From Kitasatospora arboriphila (GTDB lineage Bacteria; Actinomycetota; Actinomycetes; Mycobacteriales; Mycobacteriaceae): a stretch of 64,000 bases of DNA. Each line of letters starts with the position of its first letter. Position 1 is the stretch's first letter. The stretch is from the NCBI RefSeq assembly GCF_000717275.1, contig NZ_JNYV01000009.1, positions 72,755-136,754 on the forward strand, given 5' to 3'. Shown in pieces: positions 38,848 through 47,920 of the stretch. Below the pieces are notes generated by a model. The model saw nothing but the letters and a program-made list of their open reading frames with translations. It ran no database searches and had not been told where the DNA came from. The translations under genes were made by a program, and so were the position numbers.

Positions 38848-38865
38848 TCGCCGGCTCGCAGCCAC

Positions 38866-38929
38866 CGAACCCACCTGATCCCGTGGGCCCACCCGTCACA
38901 GGGCGGGCCGAACGGGATGGGTGGGTTCG
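38866..38929. terminator. Bidirectional hairpin terminator between rho and DUF3105 lipoprotein gene
   Basis: An outer stem (CGAACCCACC with GGTGGGTTCG-type pairing and CGTTCGG-side GATCCCGT/ACGGGAT) and an inner stem GGCCCACCC/GGGCGGGCC fold 38866-38929 into one long hairpin. It lies between convergent genes and lacks a U tract. Confidence 0.65.
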
Positions 38930-38945
38930 TGCGTGGTGGCAGTGA

Positions 38946-39641
38946 TCAGTTCTCCGGCAGGGTGCCGGGGCGTGGATCGAACGGTGGGGGATCGAGCTGA
39001 TCGAATGCGCCGGAAGCCACGCACGTGGCCCCCGGTTCGGGGTAACCGGTCTCTTCGGGGGCTTCCGGGTAGACACCGCTCTGGATGTTCTGTTTCGTCG
39101 CGGTGATGAATTGATCGATACGTGGGTCGTCGGCATCGTCGACCTTGAGCTGATGCCCCCACGACTGCACCGACACCGGCCGGTCGAGACCGGGGTAGGG
39201 CGACAGCAGCGTGTAGTCGACTCCGTCGACGCGCTCGGCCAGCGATTCCACGGCCTCGGCGTCGAGGTCTTCCGGGTTGTAGGTGAGCCAGACCGCTCCG
39301 TGTTCGAGCGAATGCACGGCGTTTTCCGAACGGATGCCCGCGTTGTAGACAACCCCGGTGCAGGCGGCCCAGACAGCATCGTGTCGGCCGCCGATGGGCG
39401 GGCTGAACGAGTAACGGACGCGATCGGTGGGAACCACATGAAGAGCAGCGGGGAAGTACTGTTTCTCGACGCCTTCGATGTCGTCGGTCGGATCCGGATT
39501 GTCGGCAGACGGGCGGAAGCTCGCGGACGCCTCGGAGTCCGATGACGCGGCGACCGGATCGCCGGACCGCTCGAATGTGCAGGCTGCCAGGCCGAAGACC
39601 AGCACAGTTGCTGCAGTCGCGAGGTGTGTTGCCCGTGTCAT
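38946..39641 (-). CDS. DUF3105 lipoprotein
   Basis: A 231-residue protein with a lipoprotein signal peptide (hydrophobic stretch ending FGLAAC, lipidated Cys about residue 20). A DUF3105 domain follows, with GGRHDAVWAACTGVVY, ENAVHSLEHGAVWLTYNP and SWGHQLKV. It resembles the 28784-29713 gene in this domain but has a lipid anchor instead of a helix and no low-complexity tail. ATG 39641 is chosen because it gives the signal peptide; the open frame upstream is not coding-like. A Zur-like box lies 32-46 bases upstream of the ATG. Function unknown; surface metal handling is a reasonable guess. Confidence 0.85.
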   Translation of the reverse strand: MTRATHLATAATVLVFGLAACTFERSGDPVAASSDSEASASFRPSADNPDPTDDIEGVEKQYFPAALHVVPTDRVRYSFSPPIGGRHDAVWAACTGVVYNAGIRSENAVHSLEHGAVWLTYNPEDLDAEAVESLAERVDGVDYTLLSPYPGLDRPVSVQSWGHQLKVDDADDPRIDQFITATKQNIQSGVYPEAPEETGYPEPGATCVASGAFDQLDPPPFDPRPGTLPEN

Positions 39642-39672
39642 GGATCTGCCTGCCGTAGAGGATGTCGCGGAA

Positions 39673-39687
39673 TGAAAACGATTGTCA
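39673..39687 (-). promoter_or_regulatory. Candidate Zur box upstream of DUF3105 lipoprotein gene
   Basis: TGAAAACGATTGTCA differs at two positions from TGAAAATGATTTTCA, the core described for actinobacterial zinc repressor (Zur) sites, and is an almost perfect palindrome. It lies just ahead of the minus-strand lipoprotein gene and 168 bases from rpmE on the other side. Confidence 0.5.
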
Positions 39688-39751
39688 GGTCGTTCCACTG
39701 ATCGTGCCGAGGATGTATGCCCGCCCTCGATCGCTTGAATATTAGCGATTC

Positions 39752-39779
39752 GCTGACGTAGTAGTGGCTCTGGCATACT
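39752..39779 (+). promoter_or_regulatory. Candidate rpmE promoter
   Basis: GCTGAC (39752-39757), a 16-base spacer and CATACT (39774-39779), the latter preceded by TGG. The leader would be about 70 bases to the rpmE ATG at 39856, with GAAAGGGA as ribosome binding site. Confidence 0.35.
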
Positions 39780-39855
39780 GAACGGTCGAGTCCGGTTCCG
39801 GTTCACACCTTCGATCCGCGAAGGTGACCCGGCGACCATTGAAAGGGACACCAGA

Positions 39856-40092
39856 ATGAAGCAAGGAATCCACCCCGAGTACGTCGAGACCACTGTGGTC
39901 TGCGGCTGCGGGAACACCTTCCAGACCCGTTCCACCAAGGACAACGGTCGGATCAACGTCGAGGTCTGCTCGCAGTGCCACCCGTTCTACACGGGCAAGC
40001 AGAAGATTCTCGACACCGGTGGCCGCGTCGCACGCTTCGAGAAGCGCTACGGCAAGCGTCCGGCGAAGAAAGACGCTGCAGCCGAGAAATAG
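39856..40092 (+). CDS. rpmE: 50S ribosomal protein L31 (zinc-binding form)
   Basis: A 78-residue L31. Cys16, Cys18, Cys38 and Cys41 (CGC, CSQC) form the zinc ribbon of the C+ type, which needs zinc and is normally not zinc-repressed. It begins [19 protein letters not shown] and ends in a Lys/Ala tail. AAAGGGA precedes the ATG. Followed by a rho-independent terminator. Confidence 0.96.
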   Translation: MKQGIHPEYVETTVVCGCGNTFQTRSTKDNGRINVEVCSQCHPFYTGKQKILDTGGRVARFEKRYGKRPAKKDAAAEK

Positions 40093-40102
40093 CTTGATCG
40101 TC

Positions 40103-40143
40103 CGGCGTCTGGTCTGCCTTCACGGCAGGTCAGACGCCGTTTT
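40103..40143 (+). terminator. Rho-independent terminator of rpmE
   Basis: CGGCGTCTG pairs with CAGACGCCG (40103-40111 and 40131-40139), enclosing GTCTGCC/GGCAGGT and loop TTCAC, and is followed by TTTT at 40140-40143. Confidence 0.8.
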
Positions 40144-40204
40144 CGTCGAATCGCCCGGTTGACGTCACGCCCGCCGGTCACAACTTCTCGAGTAGGAACA
40201 GGTC

Positions 40205-41281
40205 ATGAGCAGCCCCGAGCCGTCCGCGATCGACGACATTCTCGCCGAGCATGCCGGCTTGCAGTCGCAGCTCTCCGACCCTTCGCTGCACGATGACCCC
40301 GCTGCAGCGCGCCGCGTGGGCAAGCGCTTCTCCGAACTCGCGCCGATCATGGCCACGTACACCAAACTCCAAGCAGCACAGGACGATCTGCAGGCCGCAC
40401 GGGAACTCGCCGCGGACGACCCGGCATTCGCCGCCGAAATACCTGAGCTGGAGAAGACCGCCGGCGATCTCGACGCCACCCTCACCGACCTGCTGTCGCC
40501 GCGCGATCCCCACGACGGCGACGACGTGGTGCTGGAGATCAAATCGGGCGCAGGCGGCGAGGAGTCGGCGTTGTTCGCCTCGGATCTGGCGCGGATGTAC
40601 CTCAAGTACTGCGAACGGCACGGCTGGAAGGCCCAGACCCTCGGACTCACCGAGTCCGATCTCGGCGGGTACAAGGACGTCACCATCTCGATCAAGTCGA
40701 GAGGCGACGGTCCGGACGGTGTGTGGGCGCGACTGAAGTTCGAGGGTGGCGTACACCGCGTCCAGCGTGTGCCGGTCACGGAGTCGCAGGGGCGTATTCA
40801 TACCTCGGCTGCCGGCGTGCTGATCTATCCCGAACCCGATGAGGTCGAGCAGGTGCAGATCGACGACTCGGACCTCCGCATCGACGTGTACCGCAGTTCG
40901 GGCAAGGGCGGACAGGGCGTGAACACCACCGACTCCGCGGTCCGGATCACCCACTTGCCCACCGGGATCGTCGTGACCTGTCAGAACGAACGATCGCAGT
41001 TGCAGAACAAGGCCCGCGCGATGCAGGTCCTCGCTGCGCGCCTGCAGGCGGCGGCCGAGGAGGCAGCCAACTCGGAGGCGTCGGAAGGACGGGCGGCGCA
41101 GGTGCGGACAGTTGATCGTTCTGAGCGGATCCGCACCTACAACTTCCCGGAGAATCGCATCACCGACCACCGGATCGGTTACAAGGCCAGCAACCTCGAC
41201 GCCGTTCTCGCAGGCGACATGGACGCACTCCTCGACGCCCTCAGAGCCGCCGATCGCCAGGCCCGCCTCGAGGCGGAGTGA
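40205..41281 (+). CDS. prfA: Peptide chain release factor 1
   Basis: A 358-residue RF1 that reads UAA and UAG and triggers peptide release. The GGQ motif is at 235-237 ([15 protein letters not shown]), and the N-terminal coiled-coil domain and PxT-type recognition region (residues about 190-200, VTESQG) are present. ATG at 40205; AGGAACAGGTC upstream. Overlaps prmC by 4 bases; PrmC methylates the GGQ Gln of this protein. Confidence 0.97.
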   Translation: MSSPEPSAIDDILAEHAGLQSQLSDPSLHDDPAAARRVGKRFSELAPIMATYTKLQAAQDDLQAARELAADDPAFAAEIPELEKTAGDLDATLTDLLSPRDPHDGDDVVLEIKSGAGGEESALFASDLARMYLKYCERHGWKAQTLGLTESDLGGYKDVTISIKSRGDGPDGVWARLKFEGGVHRVQRVPVTESQGRIHTSAAGVLIYPEPDEVEQVQIDDSDLRIDVYRSSGKGGQGVNTTDSAVRITHLPTGIVVTCQNERSQLQNKARAMQVLAARLQAAAEEAANSEASEGRAAQVRTVDRSERIRTYNFPENRITDHRIGYKASNLDAVLAGDMDALLDALRAADRQARLEAE

Positions 41282-42144
41282 ACGCGCGCGAACATCGCAG
41301 GGCCGCAACGACCGAACTGGCCGCCGCAGGCGTCCCCAGCCCGGACGTGGACGCAACGCTTCTGCTGGCGCACGTGGCCGGCACATCCGTAGGCGGCCTC
41401 GTCACGGTCGACGAGCTGACGCAGGAGCAGGCCGATACGTACCGCGCGATGATCGACCGGCGGCGCGCGCGTGAGCCCTTGCAGCACATCATCGGTCACG
41501 TCCAGTTCGGCATGGTCGATCTAGAGGTCGGCCCCGGGGTGTTCATACCCCGGATGGAAACCGAGGCGCTGCTGTCGTGGGCGCTGGAGGCAATTGCCGA
41601 CGTTGCCGAACCGGTGGTGGTCGATCTGTGCAGCGGAAGCGGTGCACTCGCGCTGTCCATCGCGGATGCTCGGCGAGGCGCCGTGGTGCACGCCGTAGAG
41701 ATCGCCGACGAGCCACTCCGATGGCTTCACCGGAACCTTTCACGGATGCCTCATCAGGTCGCGGATCGAGTCGAGGTGCATCAGGGCGACGTTCGGGACC
41801 CGGCCGTTCTGACCGGGATCAGAGCTGATGTTGTGGTCGCCAACCCGCCCTACATACCCGAGACGGCCGAATTGCCGGTCGAGGTGATCGACCACGACCC
41901 GCCCCTCGCACTCTTCGGGGGAGCGGACGGGATGTCGGTCATCGGTCCGATGATCGCCACCGTCGCCCAGCTCCTCGAGGCGGGTGGCAAAGTGGCCATC
42001 GAGCACGACGACAGCACGGGGCAGGCGGTGATCGACGTGCTGACCGCCGATGGCAGGTTCGAGTCGATCGTCCAGAACCACGATCTGGCCGGACGGCCGC
42101 GTTTTGTCACCGCCACCAGAACGACGACGTCCAGCCGCATCTGA
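41278..42144 (+). CDS. prmC: Peptide chain release factor N5-glutamine methyltransferase
   Basis: A 288-residue SAM-dependent methyltransferase (HemK/PrmC) that methylates the GGQ glutamine of RF1/RF2. N-terminal helical domain with [17 protein letters not shown] motif [17 protein letters not shown] (about 118-133) and catalytic NPPYIPE (189-195). GTG start inside the end of prfA gives coupled expression of enzyme and substrate. Confidence 0.95.
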   Translation: MNAREHRRAATTELAAAGVPSPDVDATLLLAHVAGTSVGGLVTVDELTQEQADTYRAMIDRRRAREPLQHIIGHVQFGMVDLEVGPGVFIPRMETEALLSWALEAIADVAEPVVVDLCSGSGALALSIADARRGAVVHAVEIADEPLRWLHRNLSRMPHQVADRVEVHQGDVRDPAVLTGIRADVVVANPPYIPETAELPVEVIDHDPPLALFGGADGMSVIGPMIATVAQLLEAGGKVAIEHDDSTGQAVIDVLTADGRFESIVQNHDLAGRPRFVTATRTTTSSRI

Positions 42145-42197
42145 CCGGCGGGTACGTCGCGGATGTGGGCCAGGGGGACCATGCAAGGATGGGACCC

Positions 42198-42851
42198 GTG
42201 AGCACCACGTTCGACTGCAACGATCCCCATTCTCGAACGGCCGGAATCCGGGCCGCCGTCGGCGCCGCCAAAGGTGGCCGCCTGATCGTCCTGCCCACCG
42301 ACACGTTGTACGGGTTGGGTTGCGACGCTTTCGATTCCGAATCGGTCAACAACCTCCTGGCCGCCAAAGGGCGGGGCAGGGACATGCCCGTGCCCGTGCT
42401 GGTCGGCTCGTGGAGCACCATCGACGGCCTGGTGTTGTCCGTGTCGTCGACGGCGAGGGAACTGACCCGTGCGTTCTGGCCCGGCGGCCTGAGTCTGGTG
42501 GTCCACCAGGCTCCCTCGCTGGCCTGGGATCTGGGTGACACGCGGGGCACGGTGATGCTGCGGATGCCGCTGCACCCGGTGGCGATCGAGATCCTTCGCG
42601 AGGTCGGGCCCATGGCCGTCTCCAGCGCGAACATCTCCGGCCGACCGCCGGCGACCACCGCCGCCGAGGCCCGGGAGCAACTGGGGGAGTCGGTGGCCGT
42701 GTACCTCGACGGCGGACCGGCCGAGAAGGCGATGCCGTCGACCATCGTCGATCTCACGGACGTCAGTCCCAAGATTCTGCGCGAGGGTGCAATCAGTGCC
42801 GAGCAGATCGCCGAGGTGCTGGGCACCGGAGTCGAGAGCCTGCGTAGCTGA
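42198..42851 (+). CDS. L-threonylcarbamoyladenylate synthase (Sua5/YrdC family)
   Basis: A 217-residue Sua5/YrdC enzyme that makes threonylcarbamoyl-AMP from threonine, bicarbonate and ATP for the t6A37 modification of ANN-decoding tRNAs. The region PTDTLYGLGCDAF, KGRGRDMPVPVLVG and SSANISGRPP are typical. GTG 42198 (VSTTFDCNDP) follows AAGGATGGG and matches the Rv1301 N-terminus, so the ATG at 42165 is rejected. Threonine for it is made by the thrCB genes upstream. Confidence 0.93.
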   Translation: MSTTFDCNDPHSRTAGIRAAVGAAKGGRLIVLPTDTLYGLGCDAFDSESVNNLLAAKGRGRDMPVPVLVGSWSTIDGLVLSVSSTARELTRAFWPGGLSLVVHQAPSLAWDLGDTRGTVMLRMPLHPVAIEILREVGPMAVSSANISGRPPATTAAEAREQLGESVAVYLDGGPAEKAMPSTIVDLTDVSPKILREGAISAEQIAEVLGTGVESLRS

Positions 42852-42889
42852 GTCGGCTCGATCCCGCTGGCGGGTCGGGTCGACCGCTT

Positions 42890-42908
42890 GCGCGCTTCTT
42901 GAGCGCGC
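42890..42908 (+). other. Hairpin between sua5 and wecA
   Basis: GCGCGCT (42890-42896) and AGCGCGC (42902-42908) form a 7-bp stem with a 5-base loop, 18 bases before the wecA start. No U tract follows, so it may be an attenuator-like or I-shaped terminator; significance uncertain. Confidence 0.35.
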
Positions 42909-42925
42909 GCTAGTAGCGTTGACCC

Positions 42926-44137
42926 GTGTTCGCGGCCTATTCGAGTTCCCTTGAGAGCAGTGGTGTGCTGATCGCAGCGCAGTCCGGCCTCACGAGCAGT
43001 GGTGCAGGCGTCCCGCTGCGGGAGCTGATGCTCGTCGGGCTCGCCGCCGCCGTCATCACTTATCTTGCCACCGGTGTCGTGCGGGTCATCGCCACGCGTA
43101 CCGGCGCGGTGGCCGTTCCGCGGACCCGGGATGTCCACGCGATTCCCACGCCGCGTCTCGGCGGTGTCGGCATGTACATCGGCGTACTCGCCGGGATGGC
43201 TCTGGCCGGCGAGTTACCGGCTCTGACAAGGGGTTTCGCATACACCGACGACATGAACGCCGTTGTGGTCGCCGGTGGGGTCATCGTGCTCGTCGGAATC
43301 ATCGACGACCGGTGGGGGATCGACGCCCTGACCAAGTTCGTCGGCCAGCTGACCGCTGCCGGTGTCCTGGTGATCATGGGTGTGAGCTGGTATCTGCTGT
43401 ACGTCCCGTTCGGCGACATCGGCACGGTGGTGCTGGACCCACTCCAGGCGGGGTTGCTCACGATCGCGGTCACCGTCGCAACGGTCAACGCGATGAACTT
43501 CGTCGACGGCCTCGACGGACTCGCCGCCGGCCTGGCGCTCATCGCGTCGTTGGCGATCTGCGTCTTCTCGCTGGGTCTGCTCCGAGACCAGGGCGGCGAC
43601 GTCAGTTACTACCCACCGGCCCTCATCTCGGCCATTCTCGCCGGCGCATGCCTCGGTTTCCTGCCGCACAACTTCCAGCCCGCCCGCATCTTCATGGGCG
43701 ATTCCGGCTCGATGCTCATCGGGCTGATGCTTGCCACGGCCTCGACCAGCGCATCGGGCCGGGTGGCCACCAATGCCTACGGCCCCGCCGATGTGTTCAC
43801 GTTGCTGTCGCCGATCATTCTGGTGGCGGCCGTCATGTTCATCCCGATGCTCGACATGCTGATGGCGGTTGTACGGAGGACCAGGGCGGGTGTCGGCTTC
43901 TACACACCGGACAAGATGCACCTGCACCACCGGCTGCTGGAGATCGGCCACTCGCACAGGCGCGTGGTGCTGCTCATCTACCTCTGGGTCGGACTACTGG
44001 CCTTCGGGGCGGCTGCGAGCACGTTCTTCTCGGTGTCGGTGGTGGTACCGGTCCTGGCAGCCGGACTGGTACTCGCGATGGTCGCCACCATCGTCCCGCG
44101 CCTTCGTCGACGACACCGTCAGGGTGCATCTGCCTGA
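42926..44137 (+). CDS. wecA: Undecaprenyl/decaprenyl-phosphate GlcNAc-1-phosphate transferase
   Basis: A 403-residue membrane enzyme of the MraY/WecA family with about 11 membrane segments. It transfers GlcNAc-1-P to the polyprenyl phosphate carrier, the first step of the arabinogalactan linker unit in mycolic-acid bacteria. Motifs: NAMNFVDGLDGLAAG (about 191), NFQPARIFMGDSGS and the cytoplasmic loop DKMHLHHRLLEIGHSHRR. GTG start at 42926; closely similar in layout to Rv1302 (about 404 residues). Confidence 0.95.
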   Translation: MFAAYSSSLESSGVLIAAQSGLTSSGAGVPLRELMLVGLAAAVITYLATGVVRVIATRTGAVAVPRTRDVHAIPTPRLGGVGMYIGVLAGMALAGELPALTRGFAYTDDMNAVVVAGGVIVLVGIIDDRWGIDALTKFVGQLTAAGVLVIMGVSWYLLYVPFGDIGTVVLDPLQAGLLTIAVTVATVNAMNFVDGLDGLAAGLALIASLAICVFSLGLLRDQGGDVSYYPPALISAILAGACLGFLPHNFQPARIFMGDSGSMLIGLMLATASTSASGRVATNAYGPADVFTLLSPIILVAAVMFIPMLDMLMAVVRRTRAGVGFYTPDKMHLHHRLLEIGHSHRRVVLLIYLWVGLLAFGAAASTFFSVSVVVPVLAAGLVLAMVATIVPRLRRRHRQGASA

Positions 44138-44426
44138 CCGGGTGGCGGCCGGTGGAACCGTGTCCAGTAATCTGAGACGAAGCGCAGCCTAACCGGACAT
44201 TTCGGGTATGCGATGCAACGTAGTACTATCGTCTGTAGTAGCCGAATCGCCAAGGTGAGAGCCGCAATCGCGGTCAACGCACCCCCTGGTGGCAGGCCAC
44301 CACAGTGTTGATATGGTCACAGGGATCGATGAGCTGTCGCCCCGATCATGTTCCAGATCGACGGGCACGGCTCTACCAGGCTGCCCCCAGAGCTAGCGAA
44401 CCCGCTGGACCCTTGAGGAGAGGTGC
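44138..44426 (+). promoter_or_regulatory. Intergenic region and candidate atp operon promoter
   Basis: There is no gene in these 289 bases. A TACTAT -10 (44224-44229) with weak TTCGGG at -35 (44201-44206, 17-base spacer) could drive the atp operon with a leader of about 190 bases. A GGTGG/CCACC hairpin lies at 44288-44301. GGAGAGG precedes the atpI start. Confidence 0.35.
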
Positions 44427-44840
44427 ATGACGACGTCAAGCTCCGACTCGGCGCCGGTATTCCCGGATGTCCCGCTGAGTTTGGTGCGCCCCGCAATCCT
44501 GAGTGGATTGCTGGTCGTCGTCGCAGTGGCCGCAAGCGCCTACCTGGGCCACATCATGTTCGGTATCTGGATGTTCGTCGGATTGGCCCTGAGTCTGGCC
44601 AATGCCAAGCTCGTGCAGTTGTATGTGCAAGGAATCACCGCTGAAGAGAATCCGCGCAAGCGGCCGATCGCGATCAACTCCGCCCTGCGTCTGGCGCTCC
44701 TGACGATCGTCGCCCTCGTGGTGGCGTTCCTCGCCAGGCCGGACGGTCTCGGCGTGATGTTCGGACTCGCGCTGTGTCAGGTGATCCTGGTTCTCAACAC
44801 GGTTATTCCAGTGATGAAAGGACTTCGTACCCAGTCATGA
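44427..44840 (+). CDS. ATP synthase subunit I-like membrane protein
   Basis: A 137-residue protein with four hydrophobic helices (about 25-45, 50-62, 82-100, 105-125), at the position of AtpI in the atp operon. AtpI proteins assist c-ring assembly in some bacteria. Sequence conservation in this family is weak, so the call rests on topology and on the 4-base overlap with atpB (ATGA). Confidence 0.82.
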   Translation: MTTSSSDSAPVFPDVPLSLVRPAILSGLLVVVAVAASAYLGHIMFGIWMFVGLALSLANAKLVQLYVQGITAEENPRKRPIAINSALRLALLTIVALVVAFLARPDGLGVMFGLALCQVILVLNTVIPVMKGLRTQS

Positions 44841-45592
44841 CAGATACGTCGTATCTCGCCGAGGCAGAGATCGAGGTCGGGCACCACACCCACGTCGATC
44901 TGTTCGGGATGACCTTCAACCTGGACACCATCATCGGGACCGCTTTTGCGGCCCTGGTCGTGCTCGGCTTGGCCTTCTACGTGCGGGCCAAGATGACGTC
45001 GGGTGTTCCCAACCCGGTACAGCTGTTCTTCGAAACCCTCACCTCCCAGATGCGCGGCCAGGTGGAGAGCTCGATCGGCATGCGCGTCGCGCCGTTCCTG
45101 CTGCCACTGGCCGTGACGCTGTTCATCTTCATCCTGGTCGCCAACTGGATCTCGGTGCTGCCGGTCCAGTACGGCAAGGAAGGCGGAGGAACCGGGGAGT
45201 GGCTCAAACCGCCGGCCTCCGATGCGAACTTCGTCTACGCGCTCGCTTTGTTCGTCTTCGTCGCGTACCACGCGGCCGGCGTCAAGCGTCGCGGTTTCCT
45301 CGGCCATCCCAAGGCCCTGATCAAGGGTCACGCCATCGGCCTGGCCCCGATCAACATCATCGAAGAGATCGCGAAGCCCGTCTCACTCTCACTCCGTCTT
45401 TTCGGCAACATGTTCGCCGGCGGCGTGATGGTCTCACTGATCGCGATCTTCCCCGCTTACATCATGTGGGCCCCCAACTCGATCTGGAAGATGTTCGACC
45501 TCTTCGTCGGCCTCATCCAGGCGTTCATCTTCACCCTGCTGACCATCTTGTACTTCAGCCAGTCAATGGAGCTGGAGGACGAGCACCACTAG
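44837..45592 (+). CDS. atpB: F1Fo ATP synthase subunit a
   Basis: A 251-residue membrane subunit that forms the proton half-channels. [40 protein letters not shown] (in two parts, with the essential Arg in SLSLRLFGN) and the C-terminal helix [18 protein letters not shown] are present. ATG 44837 overlaps the preceding gene by 4 bases. Confidence 0.96.
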   Translation: MTDTSYLAEAEIEVGHHTHVDLFGMTFNLDTIIGTAFAALVVLGLAFYVRAKMTSGVPNPVQLFFETLTSQMRGQVESSIGMRVAPFLLPLAVTLFIFILVANWISVLPVQYGKEGGGTGEWLKPPASDANFVYALALFVFVAYHAAGVKRRGFLGHPKALIKGHAIGLAPINIIEEIAKPVSLSLRLFGNMFAGGVMVSLIAIFPAYIMWAPNSIWKMFDLFVGLIQAFIFTLLTILYFSQSMELEDEHH

Positions 45593-45674
45593 CACGACCC
45601 CTTGCCGGTGCGATGCCGGCGGGGCCATAAGACCTGGCAATCCGATTGTCAGTACCACCGAAAGGGAAAAGTAA

Positions 45675-45926
<252 letters not shown>

Positions 45927-45952
45927 TTTCGGGAAACAGGTAAAACGACACC

Positions 45953-46474
45953 ATGGATCTCGCCGCAGAGAATTTCCTCATACCCAACGGCACGTTCTTC
46001 GTTGTCCTCTTGATCTTCATCATCGTGCTGGTGGTGCTCGGCAAGTTCATCGTTCCGCCGATCCGCCAGGTCCTCGAAGAACGTGAGGCACTGGTCTCGA
46101 AGACCAACGAGGACAACAAGGCCGCGGCTAAGAGTTTCGAGGATGCCGAATCGGAATACCGATCCGCCATGAAGGGCGCCCGCGTCGAGGCGACCGGCAT
46201 CCGCGACGAGGCTCGTGCCAAGGGCAACGAGAACCTCGAGGAGATGAGGCGGCGGGCAACCGAGGAGTCGGACGCGGTTCAGCGCGACACCTCCGAACAG
46301 CTGGCCGCCGAAGGGCAGCGGGCTGCGGCGGAGGCCCGCGCGGAACTGGGCAGGCTGTCCTCCGGGCTGGCCAGCCGAGTACTCGGATTCGACGTCTCGT
46401 CGGACCCGAAGTTGTCGGCATCCCTCGATCGTGTCTCCGCGACCGAGGGCGAAAAGACCGGGACGGTGAACTGA
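45953..46474 (+). CDS. atpF: F1Fo ATP synthase subunit b
   Basis: A 173-residue peripheral-stalk subunit: one membrane helix (about 14-34, FFVVLLIFIIVLVVLGKFIV) and a long charged coiled coil (about 45-150). It pairs with the b-like half of the next gene's product. GGAAACAGG precedes the ATG. Confidence 0.95.
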   Translation: MDLAAENFLIPNGTFFVVLLIFIIVLVVLGKFIVPPIRQVLEEREALVSKTNEDNKAAAKSFEDAESEYRSAMKGARVEATGIRDEARAKGNENLEEMRRRATEESDAVQRDTSEQLAAEGQRAAAEARAELGRLSSGLASRVLGFDVSSDPKLSASLDRVSATEGEKTGTVN

Positions 46475-46477
46475 CCA

Positions 46478-47833
46478 GTGGATATATTCCTCGGACAACT
46501 CGTCGGCTTTGCCGTCGTTGTCTTCGTTTTCATCCGATACGTTCTTCCGCCGCTGCGTAAATCTGTTGCGGCGCAGAAGGAAACGATCGCCACGCAGGTC
46601 GCCGAGAGCGAGCAGGCCAAGGCCCGTCTCGCGGAGGCGAAAGACGCTCACGCCACAGCACTCGAGCAGGCCAGGGCAGAGGCGAGCCAGATCCGTGAAG
46701 AGGCACGCGGTGACGCTCAGGCGATCGCGGAACAGATGCGCAACCAGGCCGACTCAGAGGTCAAGCGCATCACCGAGCACGGCAAGGCGCAGGTCGCCCT
46801 CAACCGCCAGGCGCTGATCCGTCAGCTGCGCGGCGAACTGGGGTTGGCGTCGCTCGACGTCGCCGGCAACTTGGTGCGCGAGCACCTCGAGGACCCGAAG
46901 GCCAAGCAGGACTCCTTCGACAGGGTTCTGGCCGAGTTGGAGCAGATGGCCGCCGAAGGCGGTGTCGCACCGGAGTCCACATCCACGGGTGAGGCAATCG
47001 GCACCCACTCGATGCGGGCAGCGAGCCGAGACTCGGTACGCACCCTGGCACGCACGTTCGACGAGAAGACCGGCTCGGCGGATGTCGAGCAGCTACGAAC
47101 GATCGGTGACGAACTCGGTTCGGTCGCAATCCTTCTCGCGGCCAACCCGGTTCTGCGCAAGCACCTGGCCGAGTCCACCGACGAGGCGCAGCACAAGGCT
47201 TCGCTGGTGGACTCGATCCTATCGGGGAAGGTGTCCGACACCACCCTCGACATCGTCAAGTCCGCTGTCGACGCGAAGTGGTCGGCCACCGCTGACTTCC
47301 TCACCGCACTCGAGCGGCTCGCCCGGCTCGCGCTGCTGACGGTCGCCGACCGCAGCGGCAAGATCGGCGAGGTCGAGGACGAACTGTTCCGGCTGGGCCG
47401 GTTGCTACTGGCAGAACCTGATCTGTCGCGACTGCTGTCCGACTCGAATGCACCTGCCGAGGGCCGGTTGCAGTTGCTCGACAGGGTCATCGGCGGAAAG
47501 GTCACGGACGAGACCGGAGCGCTGGTCCGACAGGCTGTGCAGTTGCAGCGCGGACATCAGCCGATCGACGTCACCGTGTCAGGCATCGCCGAACTGGCTG
47601 CTGCTCGACGCGGAGAGTCGGTTGCACACGTCATCGCGGCGGCACTGCCGACCGATGCGCAGATCGAGCGGCTCAGCACAGTGCTGGGACGGATCTACGG
47701 ACGCGACATGTCGGTGCAGATCGAGATCGACGAGCAGTTGCTCGGCGGGTTCAAGGTCATCGTCGCCGACGAAGTCATCGAGGGTGACGTGGCCAGCCGA
47801 CTGGCCAAGGCGAGCGAGACCTTGCCGAGTTAG
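46478..47833 (+). CDS. atpFH: F1Fo ATP synthase fused subunit b'-delta
   Basis: A 451-residue fusion. Residues 1-165 are a second b-type subunit (membrane helix about 5-23, coiled coil to about 165), and about 175-450 are the delta subunit that ties the stalk to F1. This fusion is the rule in mycobacteria and relatives (AtpH, Rv1307). GTG start 3 bases after atpF stops. It makes a stalk with b and b-delta instead of two identical b chains. Confidence 0.95.
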   Translation: MDIFLGQLVGFAVVVFVFIRYVLPPLRKSVAAQKETIATQVAESEQAKARLAEAKDAHATALEQARAEASQIREEARGDAQAIAEQMRNQADSEVKRITEHGKAQVALNRQALIRQLRGELGLASLDVAGNLVREHLEDPKAKQDSFDRVLAELEQMAAEGGVAPESTSTGEAIGTHSMRAASRDSVRTLARTFDEKTGSADVEQLRTIGDELGSVAILLAANPVLRKHLAESTDEAQHKASLVDSILSGKVSDTTLDIVKSAVDAKWSATADFLTALERLARLALLTVADRSGKIGEVEDELFRLGRLLLAEPDLSRLLSDSNAPAEGRLQLLDRVIGGKVTDETGALVRQAVQLQRGHQPIDVTVSGIAELAAARRGESVAHVIAAALPTDAQIERLSTVLGRIYGRDMSVQIEIDEQLLGGFKVIVADEVIEGDVASRLAKASETLPS

Positions 47834-47920
47834 CCCGACGGGCGCGACGCCCGACCGGACACACTCCGGCGCGGGCACACTTAGACCACAAGCGAAAACG
47901 AAAGCAAGGAACGAGTACTC

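Noticed and set aside
39673..39687. Zur box as regulator of rpmE
   Set aside because: The L31 encoded here has all four zinc Cys; zinc-bound forms are not normally Zur-repressed, and the box lies 168 bases away while it abuts the lipoprotein gene.
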